Positions 1-9,615 of a stretch of DNA of 64,000 bases are shown in pieces. This DNA is from Rhodanobacter humi. GTDB taxonomy: Bacteria > Pseudomonadota > Gammaproteobacteria > Xanthomonadales > Rhodanobacteraceae. The DNA lies in contig NZ_JBGBPY010000001.1 in assembly GCF_041107455.1 (NCBI RefSeq), positions 1,550,001 to 1,614,000 on the forward strand, read 5' to 3'. The stretch's first letter is position 1; every line of letters starts with the position of its first letter. A program made the translations under genes and the position numbers. The notes under the pieces are model-generated. The model saw only the letters and a program-made list of their open reading frames with translations. It searched no databases and was not told the origin of the DNA.

Positions 1-689
1 CGGCTGTCGTGGTGACGCACCGCACTGGTGGCCATCTTGTCGATGCCGAGCAAGGTGTTGGTGAGCGTGGACTTGCCGGCGCCGGAGGAGCCCACCAGCA
101 CCGCGCTGTCGCCGGATTGCAGGTAGGGCGCGAGCAGCGCCGCGCTGGCTGCGTCCTTGCCGTTGATCGCATGGACGGCGGTGCCGGGCGCCAGCCGCGC
201 GTGCAGTTCGGCTATGCGTTCGCGGGCGTCGTCGTGCAGATCGGGCTTGCTCAAGAGCACCACCGGCCGCGCGCCGGAATCCTCGATCAGCGAGAGGTAG
301 CGCTCGATGCGCGCGGGGTTGTAGTCGCCGTCCAGCCCGGTGAGCACCAGCACGTAGTCGATGTTGGTGGCGATGATCTGCCGCGCGTAGCGTTCACCCG
401 CGGCAGCGCGCGACAGCACGCTGCGCCGCGGCAGCACGGCGACGATGTGCGGCGGCTGGCCGGGCTCGATCTCCACGAAATCGCCTACTGCCGGCCGCTC
501 GGCCGGATCGAGGCTGCGCTTCAGGAACTGCCCCGCCGGCTGCGCGCCGAAACTGCGTTCGCCGTCGTGCAGCTCGTAGCCGGTGCGGTGTTGCGCCACC
601 ACCCGCGCCAGCCGCCGACCGGTCGCCGGCAAGGCCTTGCCGCGCCAGCCGATGCGCCGCAGCCGTTCAGTCGTTTCGGCATCGCTCAT
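1..689 (-). CDS. rsgA: Ribosome small-subunit-dependent GTPase RsgA (3' end cut by window edge)
   Basis: This encodes a circularly permuted GTPase that acts in late 30S ribosomal subunit maturation. About 229 residues are visible from the ATG at 689, and the C-terminus (end of the G domain and the zinc-binding tail) lies beyond the edge. An OB-fold-like N-terminal part is followed by TNIDYVLVLTGLDGDYN, then SKPD as the G4 element, then GSSGAGKS as the P-loop. G4 before G1 is the permuted order that defines this family. The gene is divergent from the aminotransferase gene, with a 121-bp gap in which I see no clear site. The family call is secure; only the truncation limits it. Confidence 0.93.
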   Translation of the reverse strand, partial: MSDAETTERLRRIGWRGKALPATGRRLARVVAQHRTGYELHDGERSFGAQPAGQFLKRSLDPAERPAVGDFVEIEPGQPPHIVAVLPRRSVLSRAAAGERYARQIIATNIDYVLVLTGLDGDYNPARIERYLSLIEDSGARPVVLLSKPDLHDDARERIAELHARLAPGTAVHAINGKDAASAALLAPYLQSGDSAVLVGSSGAGKSTLTNTLLGIDKMATSAVRHHDS

Positions 690-810
690 GTGTGGTGGAC
701 TTCCGCTGATCGGGCGATTATGCCCTGCCCCGGAAATGCCCGCCTACTGCCTTTCCGGCGACTCGCGCTGCAGCGCAGCATGCTGCTAGCATCGGCGGCA
801 ATCCGGCCAC

Positions 811-2085
811 GTGCCGGCCCAGAACCCGAGGATTCCGGCGTTGGCTTCGATCAGACCCAGCACGCATCTGGCGGACGTGCGTTACGAGATCCGCGGCGCA
901 CTCACCCGGCGCGCCCGCGAGCTGGAGGCCGCCGGCCGCGACATCATCAAGCTCAACATCGGCAACCCCGGCCGCTACGGCTTCCAGACGCCGGCGCACC
1001 TGCGCGAGGCGATCGCCGCCCACCTGCCCGAAAGCGAGGCCTACGGCCACGAGCAGGGCCTGGAAGCGGCCCGCGAGGCGATCGCCGCGCAGCAGCGCGC
1101 CCGCGGCGCCCGTGGCGTGGAGGTGGAGCGCATCTTCATCGGCAATGGCGTCAGCGAACTGATCGACCTGTCGCTGCGCGCCCTGCTGCAGCCGGGCGAC
1201 GAGGTGCTGCTGCCCAGCCCCGACTACCCGCTGTGGAGCGCCGCCACCATCTTGAACGGTGGCAAGCCGCGCTACTACCGCTGCCTCGCCGAGCACGGCC
1301 ACCTGCCCGATCCCGACGAGATCGAGGCGCTGGTGACGCCGCGCACCCGCGCGCTGGTGCTGATCAACCCGAACAACCCCACCGGCGCGGTCTACCCGCG
1401 CGCGCTGCTGGAGCGCATCGTGGCGGTGGCCGCGCACCACGGCCTGCTGCTGCTGGCCGACGAGATCTACGACGAGATCCTCTACGACGACGCGCCGTTC
1501 CAGCCACTGGCGGAAGTCGCCGGCCAGCTGCCCTGCGTGAGCCTCGGCGGCCTCAGCAAGGTGCACCGCGCCTGCGGCTACCGGGTGGGCTGGCTCTCGC
1601 TTTCCGGCGCCCCCGCGCGCAGCGCCGATTACCGCGACGCGCTGCAGTTGCTCGCCGCGTTGCGCCTGTGCGCGAACGTCACCGCGCAATGGGCGGTGAT
1701 CCCGGCGCTCGCGGACGCCCCCACCATCACCGCGCTCACCGCACCGGGCGGACGGCTGCACGAGGCGCGCCAAGCCGTGCTCGACGGCGTGGCCGCCAGC
1801 GCGTTCCTCGACGTGGTGGCGCCCGCCGGCGCGCTGTACGCCTTCCCTCAGGTGCGCGCCGATCGCATGCCCGTATTCGACGACGAGGCCTTCGCGCTGC
1901 GCCTGCTCGAAGAGGAACAGGTGCTGGTGGTGCCCGGCACCAGCTTCAACGTGCCGTCCAGCCGCCACCTGCGCCTCACCCTGCTGCCGCAGCCGGTGCA
2001 GCTGCGCGAGGTGTTCGTGCGCATGGAACGGGTGCTGACGCGCATGGCGGCCGAACAGCCTCGCCGCGCCACGGCTGCCGCCTGA
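811..2085 (+). CDS. alaA: AlaA-type PLP-dependent aminotransferase
   Basis: A class I/II aminotransferase of 424 aa that closely follows the AlaA family (glutamate-pyruvate transaminase, alanine synthesis). Visible markers are KLNIGNPGRYGF near the N-terminus, NPNNPTGAVYP for PLP/substrate contacts, DEIYDEILYDD, and GGLSKVHRACGYRVGW, with K250 as the likely Schiff-base lysine. The start at 811 is GTG; the family-conserved part begins around STHLADVRYEIRG, so a slightly later start is possible. It converges with mpl across a hairpin at 2094-2113. Substrate specificity is inferred from family resemblance. Confidence 0.85.
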   Translation: MPAQNPRIPALASIRPSTHLADVRYEIRGALTRRARELEAAGRDIIKLNIGNPGRYGFQTPAHLREAIAAHLPESEAYGHEQGLEAAREAIAAQQRARGARGVEVERIFIGNGVSELIDLSLRALLQPGDEVLLPSPDYPLWSAATILNGGKPRYYRCLAEHGHLPDPDEIEALVTPRTRALVLINPNNPTGAVYPRALLERIVAVAAHHGLLLLADEIYDEILYDDAPFQPLAEVAGQLPCVSLGGLSKVHRACGYRVGWLSLSGAPARSADYRDALQLLAALRLCANVTAQWAVIPALADAPTITALTAPGGRLHEARQAVLDGVAASAFLDVVAPAGALYAFPQVRADRMPVFDDEAFALRLLEEEQVLVVPGTSFNVPSSRHLRLTLLPQPVQLREVFVRMERVLTRMAAEQPRRATAAA

Positions 2086-2093
2086 TAGTGTGG

Positions 2094-2113
2094 CCCTCCC
2101 CGTTCGGGGAGGG
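2094..2113. terminator. Hairpin between convergent alaA and mpl
   Basis: An 8-bp perfect stem (CCCTCCCC / GGGGAGGG) with a GTTC loop sits between the two convergent stop codons. There is no strong T tract on either side, so terminator function is inferred from position and stem strength. Confidence 0.5.
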
Positions 2114-2118
2114 TGGCG

Positions 2119-3525
2119 TCAGGCAAGCAACTCGACGAAGCGTCGCGGCGCGCCCTCGAAGCCGCCGTTGGACATGAACACCACGTGGTCGCCATGCCGA
2201 GCCTGCGCGCGCAGCGCCGCGAGCAGTGCATCGACGCCGGGCGCCGTGCTGCCGCGCCCCTGCAACGCGTCGGTGACGCGGTGCGCATCCCACGGCAACT
2301 CGGGCCGATGCAGGAACACCACCGCGTCGGCATCGGCCAGCGAGGGCGCCAGCGCTTCGGCATGCGCGCCGAGGCGCATCGAGTTCGAGCGCGGCTCCAG
2401 CGCCACCAGGATGCGCGCCTTGCCCACCTTCGCGCGCAGCCCGGCCAGCGTGGTGGCGATCGCGGTGGGGTGATGGGCGAAGTCGTCGTAGACGCGCACG
2501 CCACCTACCTCGCCCACCAGCTCCATGCGCCGCTTCACGCTCTCGAAGCTGGCGAAGGCCGGCAGCAAGGCATGCGGATCGGCACCGGCGGCTGTCGCCG
2601 CAGCGAGCGCGGCCAGCGCATTCATCACGCTGTGGTTGCCGAGCAACGACCAATGCACTTCGCCCAGAAGTTCGCCCTTGCGCAGCACGCGGAATGCGCT
2701 GCCGTCGGCTTCGATCAGCTCGGCCTGCCAGTCGCCGCGGCCGATGCCGAAGCTCTCCACCGGTGTCCAGCAGCCCATCGCCAGCACCTCGGCAAGGCGT
2801 TCGTCGTGCGCGTTGACGATCAGCCGGCCGTTGCCCGGCACGGTGCGCACCAGGTGGTGGAACTGGCGCTGGATCGCCGCCACGTCGGGGAAGATGTCCG
2901 CGTGGTCATATTCGAGGTTGTTGAGGATCGCGATGCGCGGGCGGTAATGCACGAACTTCGAGCGCTTGTCGAAGAACGCGGTGTCGTATTCGTCCGCTTC
3001 AATCACAAATGGTGAAAAACCGGGGTCAGAGTGGCCTTTCGCAAGCGAAAGGCCACTCTGACCCCGGTTTTTTCCTCCCAGCCGGGCCGACACGCCGAAA
3101 TTGTCCGGCACGCCGCCGATCAGAAAACCCGGCGCCATACCCGCGCTGTCGAGCAGGTGCGCCAGCAGGCTGGTCGTGGTGGTCTTGCCGTGGGTGCCGG
3201 CCACCGCCAGCACCTCGCGCCCGGCCAGCACCGTCTCGCCCAGCCACTGCGGGCCGGAGACGTAGCGCAGCTGCGCGTCGAGCATGTATTCCACCGCGGG
3301 GTTGCCACGCGTCATCGCGTTGCCCACCACCACAAGATCCGGTGCGGGCTGCAGGTGTTCGGCCGCATAGCCGTCCATCAGCCGGATGCCCAGCGCTTCG
3401 AGCTGGGTGCTCATCGGCGGGTAGACGTTGGCGTCGGATCCTTCGACCTCATGCCCCAGTTCGCGCGCCAGCGCGGCCACGCCGCCCATGAAGGTGCCGC
3501 AGATGCCGAGGATGTGCAGACGCAT
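2119..3525 (-). CDS. mpl: UDP-MurNAc:L-Ala-gamma-D-Glu-meso-Dap ligase, with an in-frame palindrome insertion
   Basis: Mpl reattaches recycled murein tripeptide to UDP-MurNAc in cytoplasmic peptidoglycan recycling. The start at 3525 gives MRLHILGICGTFMGG, the canonical N-terminus; an upstream ATG at 3549 adds eight unlikely residues. The 468-aa product shows AGTHGKTTTTSLLAHLL (ATP loop), VIEADEYDTAFFDKRSKF, NNLEYDHADIF and VYDDFAHHPTAI, and ends in MSNGGF. Between SARLG and FVIEADEYD, where relatives such as E. coli Mpl have only a few residues, this protein carries about 20 extra residues encoded by a perfect inverted repeat at 3015-3072. The reading frame is intact. Whether the enzyme is active with this insertion is unknown. 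Confidence 0.93.
   Translation of the reverse strand: MRLHILGICGTFMGGVAALARELGHEVEGSDANVYPPMSTQLEALGIRLMDGYAAEHLQPAPDLVVVGNAMTRGNPAVEYMLDAQLRYVSGPQWLGETVLAGREVLAVAGTHGKTTTTSLLAHLLDSAGMAPGFLIGGVPDNFGVSARLGGKNRGQSGLSLAKGHSDPGFSPFVIEADEYDTAFFDKRSKFVHYRPRIAILNNLEYDHADIFPDVAAIQRQFHHLVRTVPGNGRLIVNAHDERLAEVLAMGCWTPVESFGIGRGDWQAELIEADGSAFRVLRKGELLGEVHWSLLGNHSVMNALAALAAATAAGADPHALLPAFASFESVKRRMELVGEVGGVRVYDDFAHHPTAIATTLAGLRAKVGKARILVALEPRSNSMRLGAHAEALAPSLADADAVVFLHRPELPWDAHRVTDALQGRGSTAPGVDALLAALRAQARHGDHVVFMSNGGFEGAPRRFVELLA
3015..3072. repeat. Perfect 28-bp inverted repeat inside mpl
   Basis: Left arm 3015-3042 and right arm 3045-3072 are exact reverse complements separated by two bases. The outer ends are A/T runs followed by CCGGGGTCAGAGTGGCC. 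It resembles REP/RAYT-type palindromic elements more than a gene segment, and it lies wholly inside the mpl reading frame without breaking it. No second copy of this exact palindrome is visible in the window. Confidence 0.9.
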
Positions 3526-3551
3526 GGTGCCGGGGTTCCTTCGAGCCAACT

Positions 3552-3673
3552 CCCCTCTCCCACCGGGAGAGGGGTTGGGGGGGGGAGGGTACGGGACTTG
3601 CGGGAAAACTCACGCAAGGCGAATCGAATCAAGAGCGCCCTCACCCCAACCCTCTCCCGCAAGCGGGAGAGGG
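3552..3673. repeat. Two CCCTCTCCC-type hairpins between mpl and adk
   Basis: Hairpin 1 (3552-3574) has a 10-bp stem CCCCTCTCCC/GGGAGAGGGG. Hairpin 2 (3650-3673) has an 11-bp stem CCCTCTCCCGC/GCGGGAGAGGG with an AA loop. The segment around hairpin 2 reads CCCTCACCCCAACCCTCTCC, a string that recurs at 60940-60955. These are dispersed intergenic palindromes, not coding sequence, and they may also reduce read-through from adk into mpl. Confidence 0.7.
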
Positions 3674-3680
3674 AAAGCGA

Positions 3681-4265
3681 TCAGCCGTTCGCGGCCGCCG
3701 ATTCGGCCTTGAGCGCACGCTTCACCCGCGCGGTGACCTCGTCCAGCTCACCCACGCCATCGACCACCTGCAGCTTGCCGCGCTTGGCGTAGAAGTCCGC
3801 CACCGGCGCGGTCTGCTCGGCGTAGACCTTGAGGCGGTCGCGCACCACGGCCGGGTCGTCGTCCTTGCGGTGCTCGGCGGCGTAGCGGATCTCGCAGCGG
3901 CCGATGATCACCTCGTTCGGCACGTCCAGCTTCACCACCGCGTCCAGCGGCTGGCCGATGCGGGCCAGCAGGTGGTCGAGCGCGTCGGCCTGGGCGAGGT
4001 TGCGCGGGTAGCCGTCGAGGATGAAGCCGGCTTTCGCGTCGGCCTGGGCCAGGCGCTCTTCCAGCATCGCGAGCAGTATGTCGTCGGAGACCAGCTTGCC
4101 GGCGTCCATCACCGCCTTGGCCTTGAGGCCGGTGGGCGTACCCGCGGCCACGGCCGCACGCAGCATGTCGCCGGTGGAGATGTGCGGCACGCCCAGGTCG
4201 TTCTTCAGCCGGGTGGCCTGGGTGCCCTTGCCCGAACCGGGCGCACCGAGTAGCACGAGTCGCAT
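3681..4265 (-). CDS. adk: Adenylate kinase
   Basis: Catalyses ATP + AMP to 2 ADP in the cytoplasm. The start at 4265 (MRLVLLGAPGSGKGTQ) gives 194 aa, the short-LID bacterial form. Motifs are the P-loop GAPGSGKGT, HISTGDMLR and LVSDDILL for AMP binding, GFILDGYPRN, and the LID arginines in AEHRKDDDPAVVRDRL. It lacks the Cys4 zinc LID of Gram-positive enzymes. The usual G-R pair before the LID reads I-R here, a minor deviation. It is divergent from the phosphofructokinase gene, with 155 bp between them. Confidence 0.95.
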   Translation of the reverse strand: MRLVLLGAPGSGKGTQATRLKNDLGVPHISTGDMLRAAVAAGTPTGLKAKAVMDAGKLVSDDILLAMLEERLAQADAKAGFILDGYPRNLAQADALDHLLARIGQPLDAVVKLDVPNEVIIGRCEIRYAAEHRKDDDPAVVRDRLKVYAEQTAPVADFYAKRGKLQVVDGVGELDEVTARVKRALKAESAAANG

Positions 4266-4420
4266 ATCGCTCCACAATGGCGGCGGACGGCCGCCGATTC
4301 CCTGGGAAATGGGTTTCACGGTAGCGTTTGGAGGCCATTGGCGTCAAACGAAAACCGCCGCGGCAGTACCGACATTCGTCGCATCGGCGCGATACTGGGC
4401 CCTCGTCCAGGGAGATGCCC

Positions 4421-5698
4421 ATGCCGACCCGCCACGCCCCGCCCGGCCGCCTGCTCTACGCTCAGTCCGGCGGTGTCACTGCCGTGATCAACGCCACCGC
4501 CGCCGGCGTGATCGAGGCCGCCCGCGCCAAGGGCTTGCCGGCCTACGCCGCACGCAACGGCATCCTCGGCGCGTTGCGCGAGGAGCTGATCGATACCGGC
4601 AAGGAATCGAAGGCCGCGATCGCGGCCCTGCGCCATACCCCCGGCGGCGCGTTCGGCAGCTGCCGCTACAAGCTGAAGTCGCTGGAGGCGAATCGCGCGG
4701 AATACGAGCGGTTGATCGAGGTGTTCCGCGCCCACGACATCCGCTGGTTCCTCTACAACGGCGGCAACGATTCGGCCGACACCGCGCTCAAGCTCTCGCA
4801 GATCGGCAAGGCGCTGGGCTACGACATCCGCTGCATCGGCGTGCCGAAGACGGTGGACAACGACCTCGCCATCACCGACTGCTGCCCCGGCTTCGGCTCG
4901 GTGGCGAAGTACACCGCCGTCTCCACGCTGGAAGCCAGCCTCGACGTGGCCTCGATGGCCTCCACCTCGACCAAGGTGTTCATCCTCGAAGTGATGGGCC
5001 GCCACGCGGGCTGGATCGCCGCCGCCGCAGGCCTCGCCGGCGAAGGCGCGGATGCGCCGCCGCACCTGATCCTGTTCCCCGAGAACGTGTTCGACGAGGC
5101 CACGTTCCTCACCAAGGTGAAGGCCACCGTGGAGCGCGTGGGCTGGTGCACCGTGGTGGCTTCCGAGGGCATCCGCAATGCCGCGGGCCAGTTCCTCGCC
5201 GACGCCGGCACGCGCGACGCCTTCGGCCACGTGCAGCTCGGCGGCGTGGCGCCCACGCTGGCCACGCTAGTGAAGGGCCAGCTCGGCTACAAGGTGCATT
5301 GGGCGCTGCCCGATTACCTGCAGCGCTCGGCCCGCCACCTCGCCTCGAAAGTGGACGCCGAGCAGGCCTACGCCGTGGGCAAGGCTGCGGTGGACTGCGC
5401 GCTGGCCGGCATGAACGCGGTGATGCCGGTGATCGTGCGCACGTCCGACGCGCCCTACCGCTGGAAGATCGAGCCGGCGCCGCTGACGAAGATCGCAAAC
5501 CGCGAGAAGAAGCTGCCGAAGGGTTTCATCCGCAAGGACGGCTTCGGCATCACCGCCGCCGCGCGGCGCTACCTCGCGCCGCTGATCGCCGGCGAAGCGC
5601 CGCCGCCCAACGGCAAGGATGGCCTGCCGGCCTACGTGCAACTGAAGAATCTGCCGGTGGCGAAGAAGCTGGCGGCGTGGTCACCGGGCAAACCCTGA
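4421..5698 (+). CDS. pfp: PPi-dependent 6-phosphofructokinase
   Basis: Reversibly phosphorylates fructose 6-phosphate using pyrophosphate. AGGGAG sits about 7 bp before the ATG at 4421, so I choose it over the in-frame ATG at 4415; the product is 425 aa. Two residues separate PPi from ATP enzymes. NGGNDS (113-118) has Asp117 where ATP-PFKs have Gly, and PKTVDND (142-148) has Lys143 where ATP-PFKs have Gly; Asp146 is the catalytic base. MGRHAGW binds the sugar phosphate. The PPi-dependent call is therefore strong. The H+-pyrophosphatase gene hppA lies 1.6 kb downstream and soluble ppa further on, suggesting a PPi-linked central metabolism. Confidence 0.92.
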   Translation: MPTRHAPPGRLLYAQSGGVTAVINATAAGVIEAARAKGLPAYAARNGILGALREELIDTGKESKAAIAALRHTPGGAFGSCRYKLKSLEANRAEYERLIEVFRAHDIRWFLYNGGNDSADTALKLSQIGKALGYDIRCIGVPKTVDNDLAITDCCPGFGSVAKYTAVSTLEASLDVASMASTSTKVFILEVMGRHAGWIAAAAGLAGEGADAPPHLILFPENVFDEATFLTKVKATVERVGWCTVVASEGIRNAAGQFLADAGTRDAFGHVQLGGVAPTLATLVKGQLGYKVHWALPDYLQRSARHLASKVDAEQAYAVGKAAVDCALAGMNAVMPVIVRTSDAPYRWKIEPAPLTKIANREKKLPKGFIRKDGFGITAAARRYLAPLIAGEAPPPNGKDGLPAYVQLKNLPVAKKLAAWSPGKP

Positions 5699-5741
5699 CG
5701 TCGCGCGGCGATGCCGGCACGGCAGACGCCGGACGCGGCGC

Positions 5742-6560
5742 TCAGAACAAGCCGTCGACCTGCGCGTGCGTGGCGTTGTCGGCAAAACCGTCGAAGCGCC
5801 CTTCGGCCAGACCACGTGCCGCGCGCAGGAAGCCGCCCCAGGCCGCGCCCGCCAGCGCGCCGCCCACGCTGATCCGGCGCACGCCGAGCTTCGCGAGCTC
5901 GGCCAGCGTGAACGGCGCGGCGTAGCCCACCAGCACGTTGACCGGCTTCGGCGCCACGGCGCGCACCACCGCCTCGATCTGCTCGGCGCTGCGCAGTCCC
6001 GGCGCGTACAGGCAATCCGCGCCCGCTTCGGTGTAGGCCTGCAGACGATGCAGTGATTCATCCAGCGGATCGGGATGGCCGACCAGGAAACACTCGGCGC
6101 GGCCGATCAGCATCACGTCCTGGCCCGAAGCGTCGATCGCCGCCCGTGCAGCGCGCATGCGCGCCACGGCCTCGTCGAGTTCGTACAGCGGCCGCGCGGC
6201 ATCGCCGGTGGAATCCTCGATCGACAGGCCCGCCACGCCGGTGTCGACGCAGCGGCGCACGTTGTCCGCCAGCTCCTTGAGGTCGCGGGCGTGGCCGTCC
6301 TCGAAATCGGCGTTCACCGGCAGTTCGGTGGCCGCCACGATCGCGCGGCAGTGCGCGAGCACCGCCTCCACGCCCATCGCATTGTCGGCATGCGCCTGCG
6401 ACCACGCGAAGCCCGAGCTGGTGGTCGCCAACGCCTTGAAGCCGAGCCCCTGCAAGGCCCGGGCAGAACCGGGATCCCAGGGGTTGGGAAGCATGAAGCA
6501 GCCGCGGGCATGCAGCTGGCGAAAGGCGGCGCGACGCGGCGCGAAGTCGGTGGGATGCAT
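5742..6560 (-). CDS. Isocitrate lyase/PEP mutase-superfamily protein
   Basis: A 272-aa TIM-barrel protein of the ICL/PEPM superfamily (C-C bond lyases, oxaloacetate decarboxylase, phosphonopyruvate hydrolase relatives). Supporting segments are LPNPWDPGSARALQGLG, TTSSGFAWSQ, NADFEDG (metal and substrate region), GLSIEDSTGD and IGRAECFL. The canonical lyase signature K-K-C-G-H is absent, as in many uncharacterised members, so the substrate cannot be named. It converges with pfp across a 43-bp gap and is not in an obvious operon. Confidence 0.75.
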   Translation of the reverse strand: MHPTDFAPRRAAFRQLHARGCFMLPNPWDPGSARALQGLGFKALATTSSGFAWSQAHADNAMGVEAVLAHCRAIVAATELPVNADFEDGHARDLKELADNVRRCVDTGVAGLSIEDSTGDAARPLYELDEAVARMRAARAAIDASGQDVMLIGRAECFLVGHPDPLDESLHRLQAYTEAGADCLYAPGLRSAEQIEAVVRAVAPKPVNVLVGYAAPFTLAELAKLGVRRISVGGALAGAAWGGFLRAARGLAEGRFDGFADNATHAQVDGLF

Positions 6561-6745
6561 CCGCGCAGCCTACTACGCCATGCGCGGCCGCCATGCCGAC
6601 CCGATCATCACTGCTGACACGCGGCCCACGCCGGGGCGACCGCTGACTGGCACCTGAAGTGGCATGTCGTCGACATATCTTTCGTTCAGACGCAATTTCA
6701 TACGATCCATTCACGCCGTCAGTCGGCGCGACCGGAGGAACCGCG

Positions 6746-7114
6746 ATGAAGACCTTGTACAGCCTGATGCTCGCCCTGCCCCTGCTCGCCGCCAGCGGCC
6801 TGGCGCTGGCCGATCGCGACCACGGCCGCGGCCATGATCGCGGTCACGACCGTCACGACCGCCACGGCTGGCAGGAGCGGCGCGGCCATGGACACCGCGA
6901 CGATCGCCGCTACGTGGTCGTCCATCACCGCGACCACTACCGCCATTGGGAGCGCGGCCATCGCTACGGCGGCCCGATCTACGTGGTGCACGACTACGGC
7001 CACTACCGCCTGCGTCCGCCGCCGCACGGCTACGGCTGGGTGCGCGGCAGCAACAACGACTACCTGCTGGTCGCGCTCGCCACCGGCATCATCCTCGATA
7101 TCGCCATGCGCTGA
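6746..7114 (+). CDS. His/Arg-rich secreted RcnB-like protein
   Basis: A 122-aa protein with GGAGGA six bases before its ATG. Residues 1-22 form a Sec signal peptide ending at ALA. The mature N-terminus is extremely rich in His, Asp, Arg and Gly (repeated GHDR/HDRH units), followed by RYVVVHHRDHYRHW and a C-terminal segment PPHGYGWVRGSNNDYLLVALATGIIL, which is the conserved part of RcnB/DUF-type periplasmic proteins. RcnB in E. coli affects nickel/cobalt homeostasis. A metal-binding role here is inferred from histidine content and family resemblance only. The transcript ends in a strong hairpin at 7131-7160. Confidence 0.7.
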   Translation: MKTLYSLMLALPLLAASGLALADRDHGRGHDRGHDRHDRHGWQERRGHGHRDDRRYVVVHHRDHYRHWERGHRYGGPIYVVHDYGHYRLRPPPHGYGWVRGSNNDYLLVALATGIILDIAMR

Positions 7115-7130
7115 ACCCGCGCCGTGACGA

Positions 7131-7165
7131 CGAAGGCCGCGCAGCACTGCGCGGCCTTCGTGTTT
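7131..7165 (+). terminator. Terminator after the RcnB-like gene
   Basis: A perfect 14-bp stem (7131-7144 with 7147-7160) with a two-base loop is followed by TGTTT. It isolates the RcnB-like gene from hppA. Confidence 0.75.
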
Positions 7166-7268
7166 CCGCAGGACGTTGCGCCGCACAACAGGATACGCGC
7201 CGGGCTCTGCCTATACTCCCCGTGACCGCCCGCTCCGGACGGCCATTACATCTCATGGGGAGGCTCCG

Positions 7269-9326
<2,058 letters not shown>

Positions 9327-9342
9327 GGCATACGTGCCACCA

Positions 9343-9375
9343 GGAAAGCCCCGCGCATGCGGGGCTTTCCTTTTT
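9343..9375 (+). terminator. Rho-independent terminator of hppA
   Basis: A 12-bp stem GGAAAGCCCCGC/GCGGGGCTTTCC with loop GCAT is followed directly by TTTTT, a textbook intrinsic terminator. Confidence 0.9.
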
Positions 9376-9424
9376 CGCCCCGTTCGTGGTGAGCGTCGCT
9401 TGCGCCAGCAAGTGCACGCGGGGA

Positions 9425-9462
9425 GGCGCCATGGATGGCGCCCGTTTTGGGGAGCGAGGAAG
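9425..9462 (+). repeat. CCATGGATGG hairpin repeat, copy 1
   Basis: The perfect hairpin GGCGCCAT-GG-ATGGCGCC (9425-9442) is followed a few bases later by GGAGCGAGGAAG. The same arrangement, a GCCATGGATGGC hairpin plus GGAGCGAGGAAG, recurs at 60820-60856. It lies in the hppA to S9-peptidase gap, which holds no gene. Confidence 0.65.
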
Positions 9463-9482
9463 TCGACGCACCTGCCACACTG

Positions 9483-9525
9483 CCCTTCGACTCCGGCGCT
9501 ACGCGCCTACGCTCAGGGCGAACGG
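9483..9525. repeat. Dispersed CCCTTCGACTCC / CGCTCAGGGCGAACGG element
   Basis: The segment begins CCCTTCGACTCCG and ends CGCTCAGGGCGAACGG. Its reverse complement has the general form CCGTTCGCCCTGAGC...GTCGAAGGG, a short interspersed element I recognise from many proteobacterial genomes. It is non-coding; identification is by recall of the pattern. Confidence 0.45.
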
Positions 9526-9615
9526 AGTCAACGGCTCCACCCCTGACTTTGCTCACAGGCACGCACCTCACCGCGCGGTCACACTCGTGCCTTCGCCGCA
9601 CACCAAGGAGCCCCC

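Noticed and set aside
9..2177. 722-codon plus-strand frame over rsgA and the aminotransferase gene
   Set aside because: It overlaps two well-supported genes in other frames and has low-complexity Arg/Pro/Ala composition.
3015..3072. Palindrome as a terminator or a disruption of mpl
   Set aside because: The reading frame passes through intact and full-length conserved Mpl motifs follow it, so mpl is not called a pseudogene. A T run exists, but termination inside the gene is not supported.
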